Assembly: GCA_000729835.1 (NCBI GenBank)
Contig: JFHB01000111.1
Location: forward strand, 1-64,000
Direction of reading: 5' to 3'
Origin: Atkinsonella hypoxylon
Taxonomy: Eukaryota > Ascomycota > Sordariomycetes > Hypocreales > Clavicipitaceae
DNA length: 64,000 nt
In this document: positions 12,501-24,700 of the stretch, in pieces
How the letters are laid out: each line of letters opens with the position of its first letter
Numbering within the stretch: the first letter of the stretch is position 1
Translations under genes and position numbers: made by a program
The notes under the pieces: model-generated
What the model saw: only the letters and a program-made list of their open reading frames with translations
Databases searched by the model: none
What the model was told of the DNA's origin: nothing

Positions 12501-13590
12501 TTAAGTTCCTACTTTTCTCTATAAGTAGCACTTAGTTATAGCTTAATAGTAAATTAATAACTAAAAGTATCTTATATATTCTAAATTCTTTACTAAAAGC
12601 CTTTACTTCTTTTAAGATATAAGTATTCTATATTGTAATCTTATTATAGGCTGTTATAGATAGCACTAGCTATATCTCTTTATCCTTCTTTATTACTAAA
12701 AAGTAAAGGTTTCTATAAGATCTATAGCTCTCTTTTAATAACCTATACTAAAGCTTCTTTTTTAATAAATTAACTAGTTTCCTTTATAGGCTAATAGGTA
12801 TTAGTATTAACTTTACTTTCTAAGCTCTATAAGTAATAGTATAAATAACTTAAAGCAGTATAATTAGGGAATTAATCTTTTTACACTCTAATAAGTTCTA
12901 TATTAGTGCTGCCTTTTAGTTATAAAGAATTTCCTTAAAAACATTAACTTCTTCTTCTATTAAATATTTTTACACTTATTTAACTATTTAATTTAAACGC
13001 TCTTTTGCTATTTAAAATCCTTAAGGCTTTTTACTAAATCTTTCTATAATATATTTAGTATATTTTTTTAATTTATTTAAGTATACTTTTACCTTTTTCT
13101 ACTTCTTCTATTTCTACTTAAGGTCTTTATTAAGTGTAGATCTATCTAAAGGAATATTATCTTTTAGTAGAATCTTATTAGCTTTTTACTTATATAATAT
13201 ATTTACCTTTAGATTAATTAGTTATAATTGCCTTAAGGGCTAAATCTTCTCTATAGCCTCTTTAAGTTAGCTTCTATACTAATTAGCTATTCCCTTTATT
13301 ATAAGGTTAATAATAGCTACACCTTTATTCTTTATTATAGGTACTAGCTCCTTATTGTTATTTAACTTAGCTTTAAAACTCTCTTTAACTATTTAATTAT
13401 AAACTAAATCCTTAAATAGCTTATTAATTAAGATTAGATTAACGCTAGCGTTTATTGCTTTATTTATTGCTATTTTCTATTTAACACTTCTAGTAACCCT
13501 TAAAACTAATATAATATTACTAAAATAGCACTTTAAGAGAAGCTTACCTTCTTTATTACTGTACTTAAAGGTAACTTTAGCTATATATAT
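9501..13590 (-). pseudogene. Gypsy D pol: reverse transcriptase and downstream domains
   Basis: Minus-strand pol remnant. The RT core is clear. L-P-Q-G-V-T-N-S-I-A lies at about 12459-12430, and the catalytic box reads F-L-D-N at 12369-12358 (normally F-L-D-D), followed by I-A-V-K-G. This LPQG-TNS / FLDD-VKG arrangement marks a common fungal gypsy lineage. RNase H and integrase should lie between about 12000 and 9500 by family order, but I could not identify their catalytic residues. Multiple RIP-type stops and the Asp-to-Asn change in the active site make it inactive. Continuous with the protease at 21798-21433 across copia copy 1. Confidence 0.75.
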
Positions 13591-14287
13591 TGTTAAAAAT
13601 AATAGGGATTATAGAACTAGATAGAAGAGAGTAGTAGTCTTTTATATTTAGCACCTATAATTGCTTCTAGCAATTATTATATAGTAGAAGCAGCAGCGGC
13701 CTAAATTAAGCTGTAGTGTATAGTACTAGATTACGTAGAGGCAATAGATAACTGTAATAGTAGTATCTTTATATTAAGAGCGCTATAATAAATAAGTTAG
13801 TAAGGGTAGAATCTTAAATCTTTCTAGTCCCTTATAGACCCTCTAATTATATTAGTAGGCTGTAGTCGCTAAAAGGGGCTTATAGGCTACTTTATAATTT
13901 CTACAAAAAGATTTACTATATAAAAACAAAAAAATTAACTTACAGCTATATAAACAAGACGCCTATATGCACAATTTAACAAATTCTACTAATAATAAGC
14001 AACCCTTATAAGCAACTCTATCTAACAATTATACTATTAAATAGCCCTAATTCTTAGCTTTTAAATAGTATACTTCTTAAATTTCTACTATTACTAGTTG
14101 TAGAGAAAATCGTAGTTAAAGTTAACTATAGGTTAGGCAACTTTACCTTAGTTAATTCTAGATGTTTTACATCTAGTAACAGCGATATCTCTACTAAAAA
14201 TTAACGTAATAAGACCTAATAAGGGTTACGTAATAGAGCAACTAGTAGGCATAAAAATAGGCTATATAGAGTAGCTTATTTTTAACA
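13591..14287 (-). repeat. 3' LTR of copia copy 1
   Basis: A 697-bp LTR. On the plus strand it reads TGTTAAAAATAA to TTATTTTTAACA. It is more RIP-altered than its partner at 20731-21427; for example its E-box reads TACGTA. The polypurine tract follows on the plus strand as CTCCCTCT (14288-14295). Confidence 0.88.
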
Positions 14288-14529
14288 CTCCCTCTAGAAA
14301 TATAAGAAGTAACTAGTTCTATAAGCAACTTAGCTCCTTTAAAGGATATTTAAGTTAGAATTAACTAACAAAATACAGTACTAATAACAGAACTAAATAA
14401 TATAACTAATTCTAGCAATTCCAGGGTAGTTATAGTTAAATATAACTAGTTGTTATTAATTGTTTTTGTTGTTTTCAATTTTTAACTGTTTTTTTGTTGC
14501 TTTTTGATTTTTTAAGTGTTTTTATTGCT

Positions 14530-17500
14530 TTTATAAGCTAGCTAGAAAGCTTTAGTAACTTAATAAATTGTTAATGCTTTTAAATAGTAAGAGGCTTAGT
14601 TAGGCTATCTGCTAGCATCTAATTTATATTAATATAACTAACCTTAGCTATACCTTTACGAATCTTTTCCCTAATATAGTTAAACTTTAAAAGGGTGTAC
14701 TTAGTTCTACTATATAACGTTAGGTTGTAAGCAGTAACTATAGCGCCTTAATTATTACACCTAATAGGAATAGGAGGGGTTAAAGGTAGCTTTATCTCCT
14801 TAAAAAGGCTGTAGAGCCACTCTAATTCCTTTATAGCTTTAGATAATGCATTAGATTCTGCTTCTAATATAGAAAGAGCAATAGTACTAGCTTTCTTCGA
14901 TTTCCAGCTAATAGGTCTACTAGCTAGCTTATATAGATAAGCATAGGTTGATTTAGAAGAGGTTTTATTACCAGCAAAATCGCTATTGCAATAACTAAGG
15001 AGGGTCTTAAGTACTTCTTTACAACTAATAGAACTATTAAAAGCTTTAGAAGAAGACCCTATAGGGTGTAGACTAGAACGCTTATAAATAATAGCAAAGC
15101 TTCTAGTACTACTTAAGTACCTTAGGAGGTGCTTAGAGGCGTTTAGGTGCTCTATATAGGGCTTAGCTAGAAAGGTTAATAGCTACTAAACGGAAAAAGC
15201 AATATTAGCCCTAGTTAGCAACATTAGGTACATTATAGTGCCTATTATGCTCTAATAAAGCTTATAATTGGATTTTAAGAGGAGTTTTATAACTAGTTAC
15301 TTTAGAATCCCTAGCTGTATAGAGATAGAAGCTAGCTTAGCATTTAGCATTTTAAATCTCTTTAGGGCTTTAAGGATATATTAAGATTAATAGATTTTAA
15401 TAGACCTTTTAGACCTATTATAGGTGATTTAAACGCCTAGAAAGAATTCTGCTGGTTCTCTATCTTCTATTAGATAAGCTTTATGTAATAGCTTCTTTAG
15501 CTTGTTAATATAGCTTAGATTTAGACCAATTAGAAGACAGTTATCTATATAAGTAGCAATATATGTAGATATAGCTGGGTTATAAAAGACTGCTAGGTCT
15601 AATATAAGAGGTTTAAATCTATGCTTTTAAAGTAATTCTGTTAGAATTTGCTGCTATTCTCTAGGACTTTGCTTTAGACTATAGAGGGATTTTTCTAGCT
15701 TAATTACTTGCTCTTTAGAGGGCTTATAATTACAGCTTTTTAGTAGCTTAGCTACTAATAGCGTTGCTTCTGCAAATTTAACAAATCTATCTAGGATTTC
15801 TATATAAATAGCTTCCTTTAGCTTACTATTTAAAAACGCTCCTATAAAGTCGATTTGTTCAACTTCCTAGTTATTAAAAGCTGCAAGAGCTAATAATATA
15901 CGCTAGCTAGGAGGAATACTAGTTGCAGTAAAAGTCTTTAGGTAATCTTAACCTTCTATTTATATAAATCCCTTAGCAACAAGGCAGGCCTTATATTTTA
16001 TAGGATTATTTTCTTTATCCTTTTTTAGCCTATAGATAAGCCTATTCTTTAGAACTCTTTAGCCCTTAGGTACTTAGTCTTTCCCTATAAATTTAAAGGT
16101 TCTAGCAGCTAATAGCTGCTTAAATTCGCTATAGGTAGCTTCTATCTAATGCTGCTTAGCAGAGCTTTTTAGGGCTTGCTTCTACGTATTAGAAAGTTTA
16201 TCCTTATTACTATTAGAAGTAATAGCTGCTTTAGTCCTTGCCTTAAAGCATAGATCCTTAATTAAAGAAAATATGTCTCTATCTAAATCTATAGCATTAG
16301 CATTAATAGATTTAGCTTCAGCTTCTATAGGTTCTATATTAGCCTAAGGGGCTTCTATAGATATAGGGGCTTTAGGGGCCTCTACAGCTTCTATAGGGTT
16401 GCTTAGTAGAAGAGCTTAATCTATAGGTTCTAGTGGATAATTCAGCACATCTAGATAACTAGGATAAGGATACTTAGGAGTATAATTATCCACTAATTGC
16501 TGCTAGTTATTGATTTCTCCCTCTAAAGGATTATCCACTATAGAACTAATAGGAACCTTAGGGATGCTCTATAAAATAGAACCTATTCCTTCTATAATTT
16601 TAACGAAGCTAGTCTTTATAACAGCTCGTTTAGAGGGGATGTATATTAGATATACATTAGAACCTAGCGTAGCTAAAAGTCTACTAGGAATAGTTCTTTT
16701 AGCTAGCTTCTGCAACCTAGATTGTTGTTCTAAAGGAATTAGAACTTCGCAATAGGAGCCTATAGCCCTTATTTTAGTAAAATTAGGCTTATAGGTCTTA
16801 GAAGGCTCTAAATTAGCTAGATATAGCTGTTTAGGACTTAGTAGTTTAGTACTATTTGCAGTAGTATTAACTAAATCCACTATAGCAGGAAGGATGTAAG
16901 ACTATAGATATAGAGGTAGTTGTAACTACTGTAGGGTAGCACGCAAACGGTCTAGAAGTACCCTTATAGCTCTCTCTATTAGCCTATTCTGTTTATAAAT
17001 ATAGGGGCAAGAGGTGCTAAAGTAAATACCCTTAGAAGATAGCTAAGCTTACAACCTAGTATTAATTTCTATACTACTATTAAAATAAAGGTGTTTAGGG
17101 TAGCAGTTATACTGGTTTTTTAATTCCTTAAAGAAGCCTTTAATATAGCTATAAAGAGTAGAACTCTCTTTATTAGCTAGATTAAAAGACCACTTATACC
17201 GTGATTTTCTATTAATTAGAAAAAGAACTAGAGGCCTCTTATTGTGCAGTATAGGCTCTATTTTAACGATATCTCCCTCTATAATATCTAAACATCTAGG
17301 GGGGTTAGGAATAGTATGCTTGCTAGGTCTTCTAACAGCTTTAGCTTAGTTGTAAGCTAGGCAGTTAAAATCCTTTTCCTTAATTTTTGTAAAATTAGGA
17401 ATACCTTTAGTAATAGAAGCAGTCTTCTTTAGTAAAGGGAGTCCTATATACCCTAATCTAACGTGCTAAGTAGCAGCTAATTCTAGGAGCTTCTTATAGG

Positions 17501-19787
17501 AAGAAGAAGCAGTAGGATTACTACTAGAATTATTATTAGAGCTAGCTTCCTGTTGCTCTCTATCTTGCTAGATCTCTTAAGAACTACAGGCCTTGTTTAA
17601 GGGATCTAGACAGCTACTTCCTCTAATATCTAGCAACTTAGGATTTAGACCTTCTAAATCCCTGTTATTAGAAGGAATCTAACTAGGAGCCCGTTTAGGA
17701 ACTAGGGCTAATAGCTCTATAGCATTATTATTAGTATTATCTTCTTCTTTAAAATTAGATAATTCCTTAATTTAGCTATATTTCTCTAGATTAAAACTAG
17801 GCTGTTAAGGGATTTAAACCTCTATAGAATAACTAGCATTATAACCGCTATTATAACTATTGCTAGCTAGAAATCCTATATAAGAGAGATTAGCGTGGTT
17901 TTTACACACTCTAGGGGTCTCTTGCCCCTTAAGCTGTAAGAAGAAACTATACTTTTTGGGATTTAGAAGCCTACAGCAGCTTCTATTAGCTAGAAATAGC
18001 TAATTTCTAAGGAGAGTGCCCCCTATTAAATAGTGCTTTAGACTACTAATTAGGTTAGTATCTAAACCTAGGCAATATAGAGCATCCTTTAGAGCTAAAG
18101 GCCTATATTTAGCTGGATTTATACTAACTAGTACCTAGAATACAGTAGTTCCCTGTCCTTTAGGATAAATAGGACCTCCTTTAGTAGCAATAGGCGCGGT
18201 TTTACCCTTTTTTATAGGCTTAAAAGTCCTAAAAAATGCCTTATTGTTAACTATATAACAGGTAGAACCTGTATTGTATAGTAAGGAGTTTTTAATTATT
18301 CTATTAGAATAGTTAAAAGAAGGGGTATTATTACTAGTAGTACTAGTATTACTAGTAGTAGATTCTGTATCTAAATCGTAAGAATTATTACTACTAGAAC
18401 TGCTAGATTCACTATTGGAATCTATAGTATCCTAGTTGCTAGTAGATAGGTTATAACAACCTATAGCAAAAGCAGCTTCTCTATCCTTATTCCTAGAGTT
18501 TTTATTACTTCTTCTTTAGCCCTTCTACTTCTTCTTATTCTTAGAGGCTTTATTTATATCTTTAGAGGCATTAGAATCGTTAGAATTAAAATTGGAGTTC
18601 TTCTTCTAATTAGAAGGATTCTTTCCTTAATTAGCCTTATTATTAGAACTATTAGAATTAAACGCTTTATAGCTAAGAGCCTTAGATATAGAGGAGCTTT
18701 TATCTCTTTATTCTTCTAATAAGTTAGCTATAAGGAACTATAAATTCAGCATTTTTACAGATAGACCTTATGCTCTAGCAGCTCTAATAGAATATTGCTG
18801 CCTTTTAGCCTAGCTAGGGAAGGTCTTCTTTAAAGCATTAATATAATAATTTACCTAGTTAATAGAATTAATAGCTACACTATAGAGCTGTAATCTAGCT
18901 AGTAAATTATTAAATTTAGCATTAAAGGCCTCTAAAGATCCCTTATAGTTCGAAAACGATAAGTTATAATAACTAGCATACAGCGTACTACGTTATATTT
19001 CAGCACTCTACGAATATTGCCTAACTAGAACGTTATAGGCATCTACAGGGGACTTATGCTAGCTTATAGCAGCTTGAGGTCTAGATTAGCAACTATCTCT
19101 TATAATTATAAGGATAATAGCTTATTCTAAATCTACTAAAGTACTAGCTATACTAGGATTATTAATAAATTAAGAGAATCCTAGTGCCCTAAATTAAATA
19201 GTTAAAGCTTGCTTTTACTGTTTAAAATTTTTAGGGCCTTTTAGCTTAGCAGCCTCTAGAATAGAGTAGACCTTCTTATTCAACTCTTTTATAGTGCCTT
19301 TATTAAAAGCAGGCAGAAAAGTAGCACTATTAGAGGAACTAGAAGGTTTAGGGACTTTAAAAGAGACTTTAGAAGTCTTAGAAGTAACAGGATCTACTAC
19401 CTTAGAGGGAGATTCTATAGAGAGATTACCTATAGATGTAATTATAGTATTTAATTTACTTAGTAAATTAGCTATATTACCTTTATTTTAGCTTTGTTTT
19501 GCTTCACTATGCCTAATAAATCTATTTAGGGTCTCTTGTTGCTTATCTATTTAAGCTTTTAGATTAGCTTGCACATTATAGACTTACACTACTCTTTTAG
19601 AAGCTAATCTAGCTTCCTTTAGAGCCTTCTTAGCTGTATAATCTTCTTTATTAGAAGAGGAATCTACTGGCTAAGGGGGGGACCTTGCTGGACTAGAAAA
19701 GCTAGTAGCAGCTGTAGCTAGTGTACTAGAACTACTACCCCGTTTAGGGCTTGTGCTCTTTCCCTTACTTGTTCCTTTTAGTGCTAT
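14530..19787 (-). pseudogene. Copia copy 1 gag-pol (RIP-inactivated)
   Basis: A single long degenerate frame on the minus strand. The gag start region lies near 19787 (ATA where ATG is expected). The C-terminal part of gag is Asn/Ser/Lys-rich, with no CCHC zinc knuckle visible. The protease active site reads N-T-G-S-T at 18275-18261. Integrase follows with a C-x2-C pair. The RT box is Y-I-D-N at 15551-15540 (family Y-V-D-D), and the RNase H end is A-D-S-L-T-K-P-like near 14600. Stops are TAA/TAG at Gln or Trp sites. It should encode a polyprotein of roughly 1700 residues, normal for copia. Confidence 0.85.
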
Positions 19788-20730
19788 TTTAAGGGTTTTA
19801 ATAGCTAATTTAACGCTCTTTATAGCTAATTATAGCTTAAATTACAGTGGAAAATGTAGTAAATAACAGTAATAACCTCTACTAGATATCAATAGATTGC
19901 TCTATTATAGGCCTAGAAGTGCCCTATATCTTTAGAAATTATACTGAGATTTTTCTCTAATTTCTTTTGTAATAGGTATAACAGGCTCTAAAGGCTGCGT
20001 TGTATCGCGATCTATATACGCATACAATTTGTATAGCAGACTAGATTAACAAGCGGTTGCGAGGGGCACAAAACATAGGTCCTAGCTATTTTTAGCTAAA
20101 AAATTCAGGAGATTCTTCTCTAATTAGGTTCTAACAAATTAGTGGAGACCTAGGCACAGCTAATTTAGAGATATCTAGCTAATTCCTACTTCAAAATCCT
20201 AACTAGTGGGATTACTATATAAATTAATTCTGCAACTGAAAACACAGGAATATCTGCAACAAGAGCTGTTAGGCGTGCACTACAAATTGTAGTATAGCCA
20301 CTAACAGAGGTGCACAGGGTGCACAATATAACAACAACGAGCGATGCAGTGCAGCGCTAAGCTTATTTCTTAATGGAAATAATTAATTAGGCAGTGCCTA
20401 ATAAAACGATTTGCAGTGCAAATGTAATGTATGCAGATGTGTATATTTTAATGTTGCGCAACAATAGAACCTAGCTATTAAGAATAGCTTTAAAAGTGTG
20501 TATATACAGGGTGTATAGAGTGCGGGAGGCACAGGGTGGGCAGAATAAAAACACCAGTATAGTGGCTAGCAATATGTGTGCAGTAGGTATTAATAGCTTC
20601 CAGCAAGCTACTAATGGCAGCGATAGCTGCTAGCGCAGGTCTTAATATAGCTTCTAGTGGGTAATACAGTACACAATAGTAGATTTCAGCGGGCTAACAG
20701 CTTGCAGATAGGTCTTCTAGGCTTATAACC
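19788..20730 (-). other. Copia copy 1 leader and primer-binding site
   Basis: Untranslated leader of about 0.94 kb between the 5' LTR and gag. The primer-binding site on the minus strand (20730-20719) reads GGTTATAAGCCT and directly abuts the LTR. The leader is well conserved between copies (901-1830, 51713-52650) although no coding frame is evident, so it probably holds packaging or translation signals. Confidence 0.7.
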
Positions 20731-21427
20731 TATTGAAAATAATAGGGATTACAGGACTAGATAGAAGAGGGTAGTGGTCTCTTATATTTAGCACCTGTAA
20801 TTGCTCCTAGCAATTATTACGTAGTAGAAGCAGCAGCGGCCTAAATTAAGCTGTAGTGTATAGTACTAGATCACGTAGAGGCAATAAATAACTGTAATAG
20901 TGGTATCTTTATATTAAGAGCGCTATAACGAATAAGTTAGTGAGAGTAGAATCTTGAATCTTTCTAGTCCCTTATAGACCCTCTGACTATATTAGCGGGC
21001 TGTAGTCGCTAGAAGGGGCTTATAGGCTACTTTATAATTTCTGTAAAAAGATTTACTATATAAAAACAAAAAAATCAACTTACAGCTATACAAACAAGAC
21101 GCCTACGTGCACAATTTAACAAATTCCACTAATAACAAGCAACCCTTATAAGCAACTCTATCCAACAATTATACCATTAGATAGCCCTAATTCTTAGCTT
21201 TCGAATGGTATACTTCTTGAATTTCTACCATTGCTAGTTGTAGAGAAAATCGCAGTTAAGGTTAACTATAGGTTAGGCAACTTTGCCTTAGTCGATTCTA
21301 GATGTTTCGCATCTAGTAACAGCGATATCTCTACCAAAAATCAACGTAACAAGACCTAATGAGGGTCACGTGATAGAGCAACTAGTAGGCATAAAAATAG
21401 GCTATACAGGGTAGCTTATTTTTAACA
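20731..21427 (-). repeat. 5' LTR of copia copy 1
   Basis: A 697-bp LTR with little RIP damage. It retains CACGTG at 21367-21372 and many CG dinucleotides. Plus-strand ends are TATTGAAAATAA and TTATTTTTAACA. Confidence 0.9.
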
Positions 21428-21432
21428 TATAT

Positions 21433-21798
21433 AAAAGGTATTCTAAGGATTAATTATATATATAAAGACTTTAGTGCAACGTAAAAGTAAATTAGCATTT
21501 AGACGTTTCTAAGGTATAGCTTTATTATTATCTCTCTTAACATTATAAGCTTATATAACGTAAAAGATATAGTAGTAGTCTCTTGCTTTATTAGAGTTAT
21601 TTTTAAATTAAGCTCTTTAATAAAATCCTTAGTAATAATATTCCTTTATAAACTACAATCTATAAGACTATTAATAAGTAAAGAGTTTAGGCTTTTAAGC
21701 TATACTTAAAGGTAAAGTAAGTTCTATAAATAGCTTACAATTGCTTTTAGCTTTAAAATACTATTTAATTCTTTAATGTAAAGTGTATTTACTTATAG
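21433..21798 (-). pseudogene. Gypsy D protease region
   Basis: A minus-strand fragment between a solo LTR and copia copy 1. It reads L-I-D-C-S-L-Q-R-N-I-I-T-K-D-F-I around 21666-21620, with the Asp codon at 21660-21658. This is the degenerate form of the L-I-D-S-G-A-Q-x-N-F-I retropepsin signature of fungal gypsy elements. The D-S-G triad is altered to D-C-S. It continues across copia copy 1 into 13590 and downwards. Heavily RIP-mutated, unlike the adjacent solo LTR. Confidence 0.7.
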
Positions 21799-22281
21799 TG
21801 TGTCGCGGCGGGGTTACCCCCTTGCGCTCTTATATTAGCTTTGCAAGGGATGCTGCATACAGGTTTTCTCTATAAGAGTGCGCATCGCCCAGACGTCTAG
21901 ATAGTTCAAGCAAGTAAGCGCGCAAGCAGCTTCTGCTAGCTCTTTTTTAGCTTTTATTCTTTTTAATTAATTAATATCTTTTAGCCTGCTTTAATTTACA
22001 ACACTTAACTCTTAAGAGATATTACTTTGCTGCTAGTAACACTTTCTCTAACTCTTTAATACATTTAGCTCCTTTTGCGCGTATATATCTTCTAAGCTGC
22101 AATTAATATTTTATTTCTGCCTTTTCTAACTATTTAATCTTCTTGCCTGCTATCGTTTAATAGCATGCACTAACAAATATCTCGCTCTCTGCCGATTCTC
22201 TTCGATCTTAACGTGTGCTACATTGTTACCCGCTTTAGTGTAGGCTGTATGGTCATTTAGGGGTTTGGTTTTAAGGCAACA
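21799..22281 (+). repeat. Solo LTR of the gypsy D family, opposite orientation
   Basis: A 483-bp sequence from TGTGTCGCGG to GGCAACA, matching the LTRs of D but inverted relative to them. It lies between D's gag and protease. It retains many CG and CA dinucleotides that are lost on both sides, so it arrived later or escaped RIP. No convincing target duplication is seen: left flank TATAG, right flank AAAAT. It is either a solo LTR with decayed flanks or the product of recombination. Confidence 0.75.
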
Positions 22282-23630
22282 AAATAGGTTTACAATAAAC
22301 TTCTTCTCTTTAATATAATTTTCTATATATTTCTATATAACATTCTATAAATCCTTCTAGATACTACTAAGCAGTTATTTTATGCATTTATTAGTAATAT
22401 TTTCTCTATTATCTTCTGCTGCCTCTTTAACTATAGTAAATATTGTCTTAATAATATTAATTAATTAATCTTTTTACTCCTTAACTCTTTACCTCTTCCT
22501 TAGGATAGAATATAGAGGTATAACTTTAACACTTATTTTGTTAATATAATAGACTTTATTAATACTATTTACTTTTATTAGGTATTTATTCTTTATTGCT
22601 TCTATAAGTATAAGTATTAGTTAGTATAGGTCTTATAAGCTAACTTTAATCTTTTTCTAAAAAACATCTTTAAATAATTATATAAGAAGCTATACTTTTA
22701 TATCTATAGAGCTATCTTCTTTAGCTTTCTTTTTTTTCCTTTTAGCTTAGTTCTTTAAAGCTTCTTCTTACTTAGTAAAGCGTTATATTTCTACAGTATA
22801 AACTCTAAAGAGCTAAGCTATAATCTACTCCTTAATTAGTATATAGAGAGTCCTTCTAGATATATATTTCTTTATCTTAAACATTAAAGTTACTATAGTA
22901 CTATTAGTAGAGTCTCTCTTAAGGATAGCTTCTAGTAGGATATATATTAAGTAATAATTAGAAATATTAATCTTATTAAAGATTTAATCTAACGTCTCTC
23001 TCTCTTTCTTACTAGGCTTTTAATAGTTTAACGTCTTTCTGCTAAATTTCTTAACTTATAGATAATACTGTCTTACAATATAGTAGTTAAAGCAATTAAC
23101 CTAGAAAACTATAAGCCTATAAAGACAACTTTCTATACTAAGGAAGCTTTATATAAGAATAGGTAGCACTAGATTATTTAATTCTACTGTTAAGATACTT
23201 GCTCTTTAATTATACTTTATAAAGCTAATCTTATTATTATACTAGTAAAACTAGCATTAATCTATATAATAACCTTCCTTACTATAGTAATAGCAGTAAT
23301 ACTGCCTTATGCAGCTTCTAGTTATATAAATTCTAAAGCTCTAGGTATTATTATATATATTAATAGCGTTAATATATATATCTTGCCTTTTCTCCTTCTT
23401 TTTTCTAAATTTCTCTTTAAAAAGCTTTATAATATCTATCTTTAAAACTACCTACTTTATAAGTATAATCTTTATATCTTTAAACTTCTAGGTTAAATTA
23501 TTTATTTAATCTTTTACTTTTAAAATAGGCTGTATAATTTCCTTAGCCTTATAACTAAAATTATTTATACTACAATACTTAGGACTTCTTCTGTCTAGAG
23601 GTATATAAAGGTAGTCTTTTCTATTATTAT
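22282..23630 (-). pseudogene. Gypsy D gag, C-terminal part
   Basis: A minus-strand degenerate coding sequence between gypsy A and the solo LTR. Frames rich in Lys, Arg, Glu and Ile are readable in pieces; no zinc knuckle was identified. Its assignment to gag rests on position, upstream of the protease fragment at 21660 and downstream of the 5' part at 33586-35000. The join across gypsy A is supported by its ATTAT duplication. Confidence 0.6.
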
Positions 23631-23873
23631 TGTTACGGTGTGATCCGACGTGGGTTTGTCGGAAGTAACGATAGGTTGTTGGATTCAATAAGTTATGTAA
23701 AGATTCGTGAGAGGAGTTATAAGAGTTGCTGTAAGGAGCATCTAGTAATAGTGTTCTAGTAAATAATAGTTAATTGTTTAATCTAACTACTTAAGTGTTG
23801 CTTCTAACTACTTATATATAATTGCGGTTATATACACTAGTAACCTATAGGTCTATATAATTATTCTGTAATA
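23631..23873 (-). repeat. 3' LTR of gypsy A
   Basis: A 243-bp LTR. The left half keeps CG-rich sequence (CCGACGTGGGTTTGTCGG), but the right end is RIP-altered (TTCTGTAATA), and the position equivalent to the CACGTG at 33536 reads TATATA. Confidence 0.9.
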
Positions 23874-24700
23874 AGTACTGCCTCTACAAAAAAGATTAGC
23901 TGTTCTAGCTGTTCTAAAAATTAAGTGTTAGTTGTTAGAAGGCATGTTAGATTAAACTAAATAACTTGTTAATCTAGCTGTTATAAAAGGCGTAGAAAGG
24001 TAGTTATTATTTTATTGCGTAAGTATATATTATTGTTATTATAGTGCAATCTACAGTGTAGGTTGCTATATTTATGTATTTTTCTATGCACTTACAATGC
24101 TTAAATTACACTTATAATCTAGTAACTATTAAATCTATATATTAAATTAATAGATTTCCTTAAACCTAATAAAGCGTTAAAGCTTGTTCTATATTCTATA
24201 TATAAGTAAAGTTATATAAAATTATTCTAGATAATATTAAATCCTATAAATTAATCTTATATAATAAAGCTAATTTATTAAATCTATATAGTATATTCTT
24301 TATGCAAGATTATTCTATATAGTGTTAAAAGCATTAAAAATTAATCTATATTAAAGTAAATTTTCTATTAAATCCCTTTAGTGTATTTCTTTATATATAT
24401 ACAGCCTATTCTAATCCTTAAGCATTAGTAATAGCAGTAAATTATTAGTTAGTTATAATAAGCTATTAGTTCTCTCTAGAAAGTAAAGCTAGAGAATATT
24501 TCTAGCGGCTTTAGGGAGGGTTTTACCTAGAAGGTGCTAGTCTTACGCTTAGTAGGTATTTCTACTAGTTTACCTACAGCTAGCCTCTTAGTTAGCATTT
24601 TTACCTTAGTTAGTATTAGCTTTACTATAGAAGGTGTCTTTTATAGAATTAATAGAGAGAAATATATTAAAAATAGGTTAATTAGAATAAACTAAGCACT
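23874..24700 (-). other. Gypsy A 3' untranslated region
   Basis: Sequence between the third coding region and the 3' LTR. It matches 47285-48110 of gypsy C closely, where RIP is lighter. No coding frame or domain is recognised. On the minus strand the LTR is approached through a pyrimidine/purine mix (AAAAAAGATTAG on the plus strand at 23886-23897) rather than a clear polypurine tract. Confidence 0.5.

Larger units (their letters stand above)
13591..21427 (-). mobile_element. Copia copy 1, complete, minus strand
   Basis: A 7837-bp copia element inserted in gypsy D pol. LTRs 13591-14287 and 20731-21427 are each 697 bp. The flanking duplication is TATAT at 13586-13590 and 21428-21432. On the minus strand it has the order primer-binding site, leader, gag, protease, integrase, RT, RNase H, polypurine tract, 3' LTR. 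It is moderately RIP-mutated: the gag-pol frame is interrupted by TAA/TAG but domains are easily followed. As it lies inside D, and D lies inside copia X of the same family, it marks a later burst of that family. Confidence 0.9.

Noticed and set aside
16510..16880. Overlapping ORFs on both strands (also at 38286-38538 and 55690-55881)
   Set aside because: The sense one is copia integrase C-terminal sequence; the opposite-strand one is its shadow.
23506..23688. 60-codon minus-strand ORF
   Set aside because: It spans the junction between the gypsy A LTR and gypsy D gag, so it is a chance chimera.
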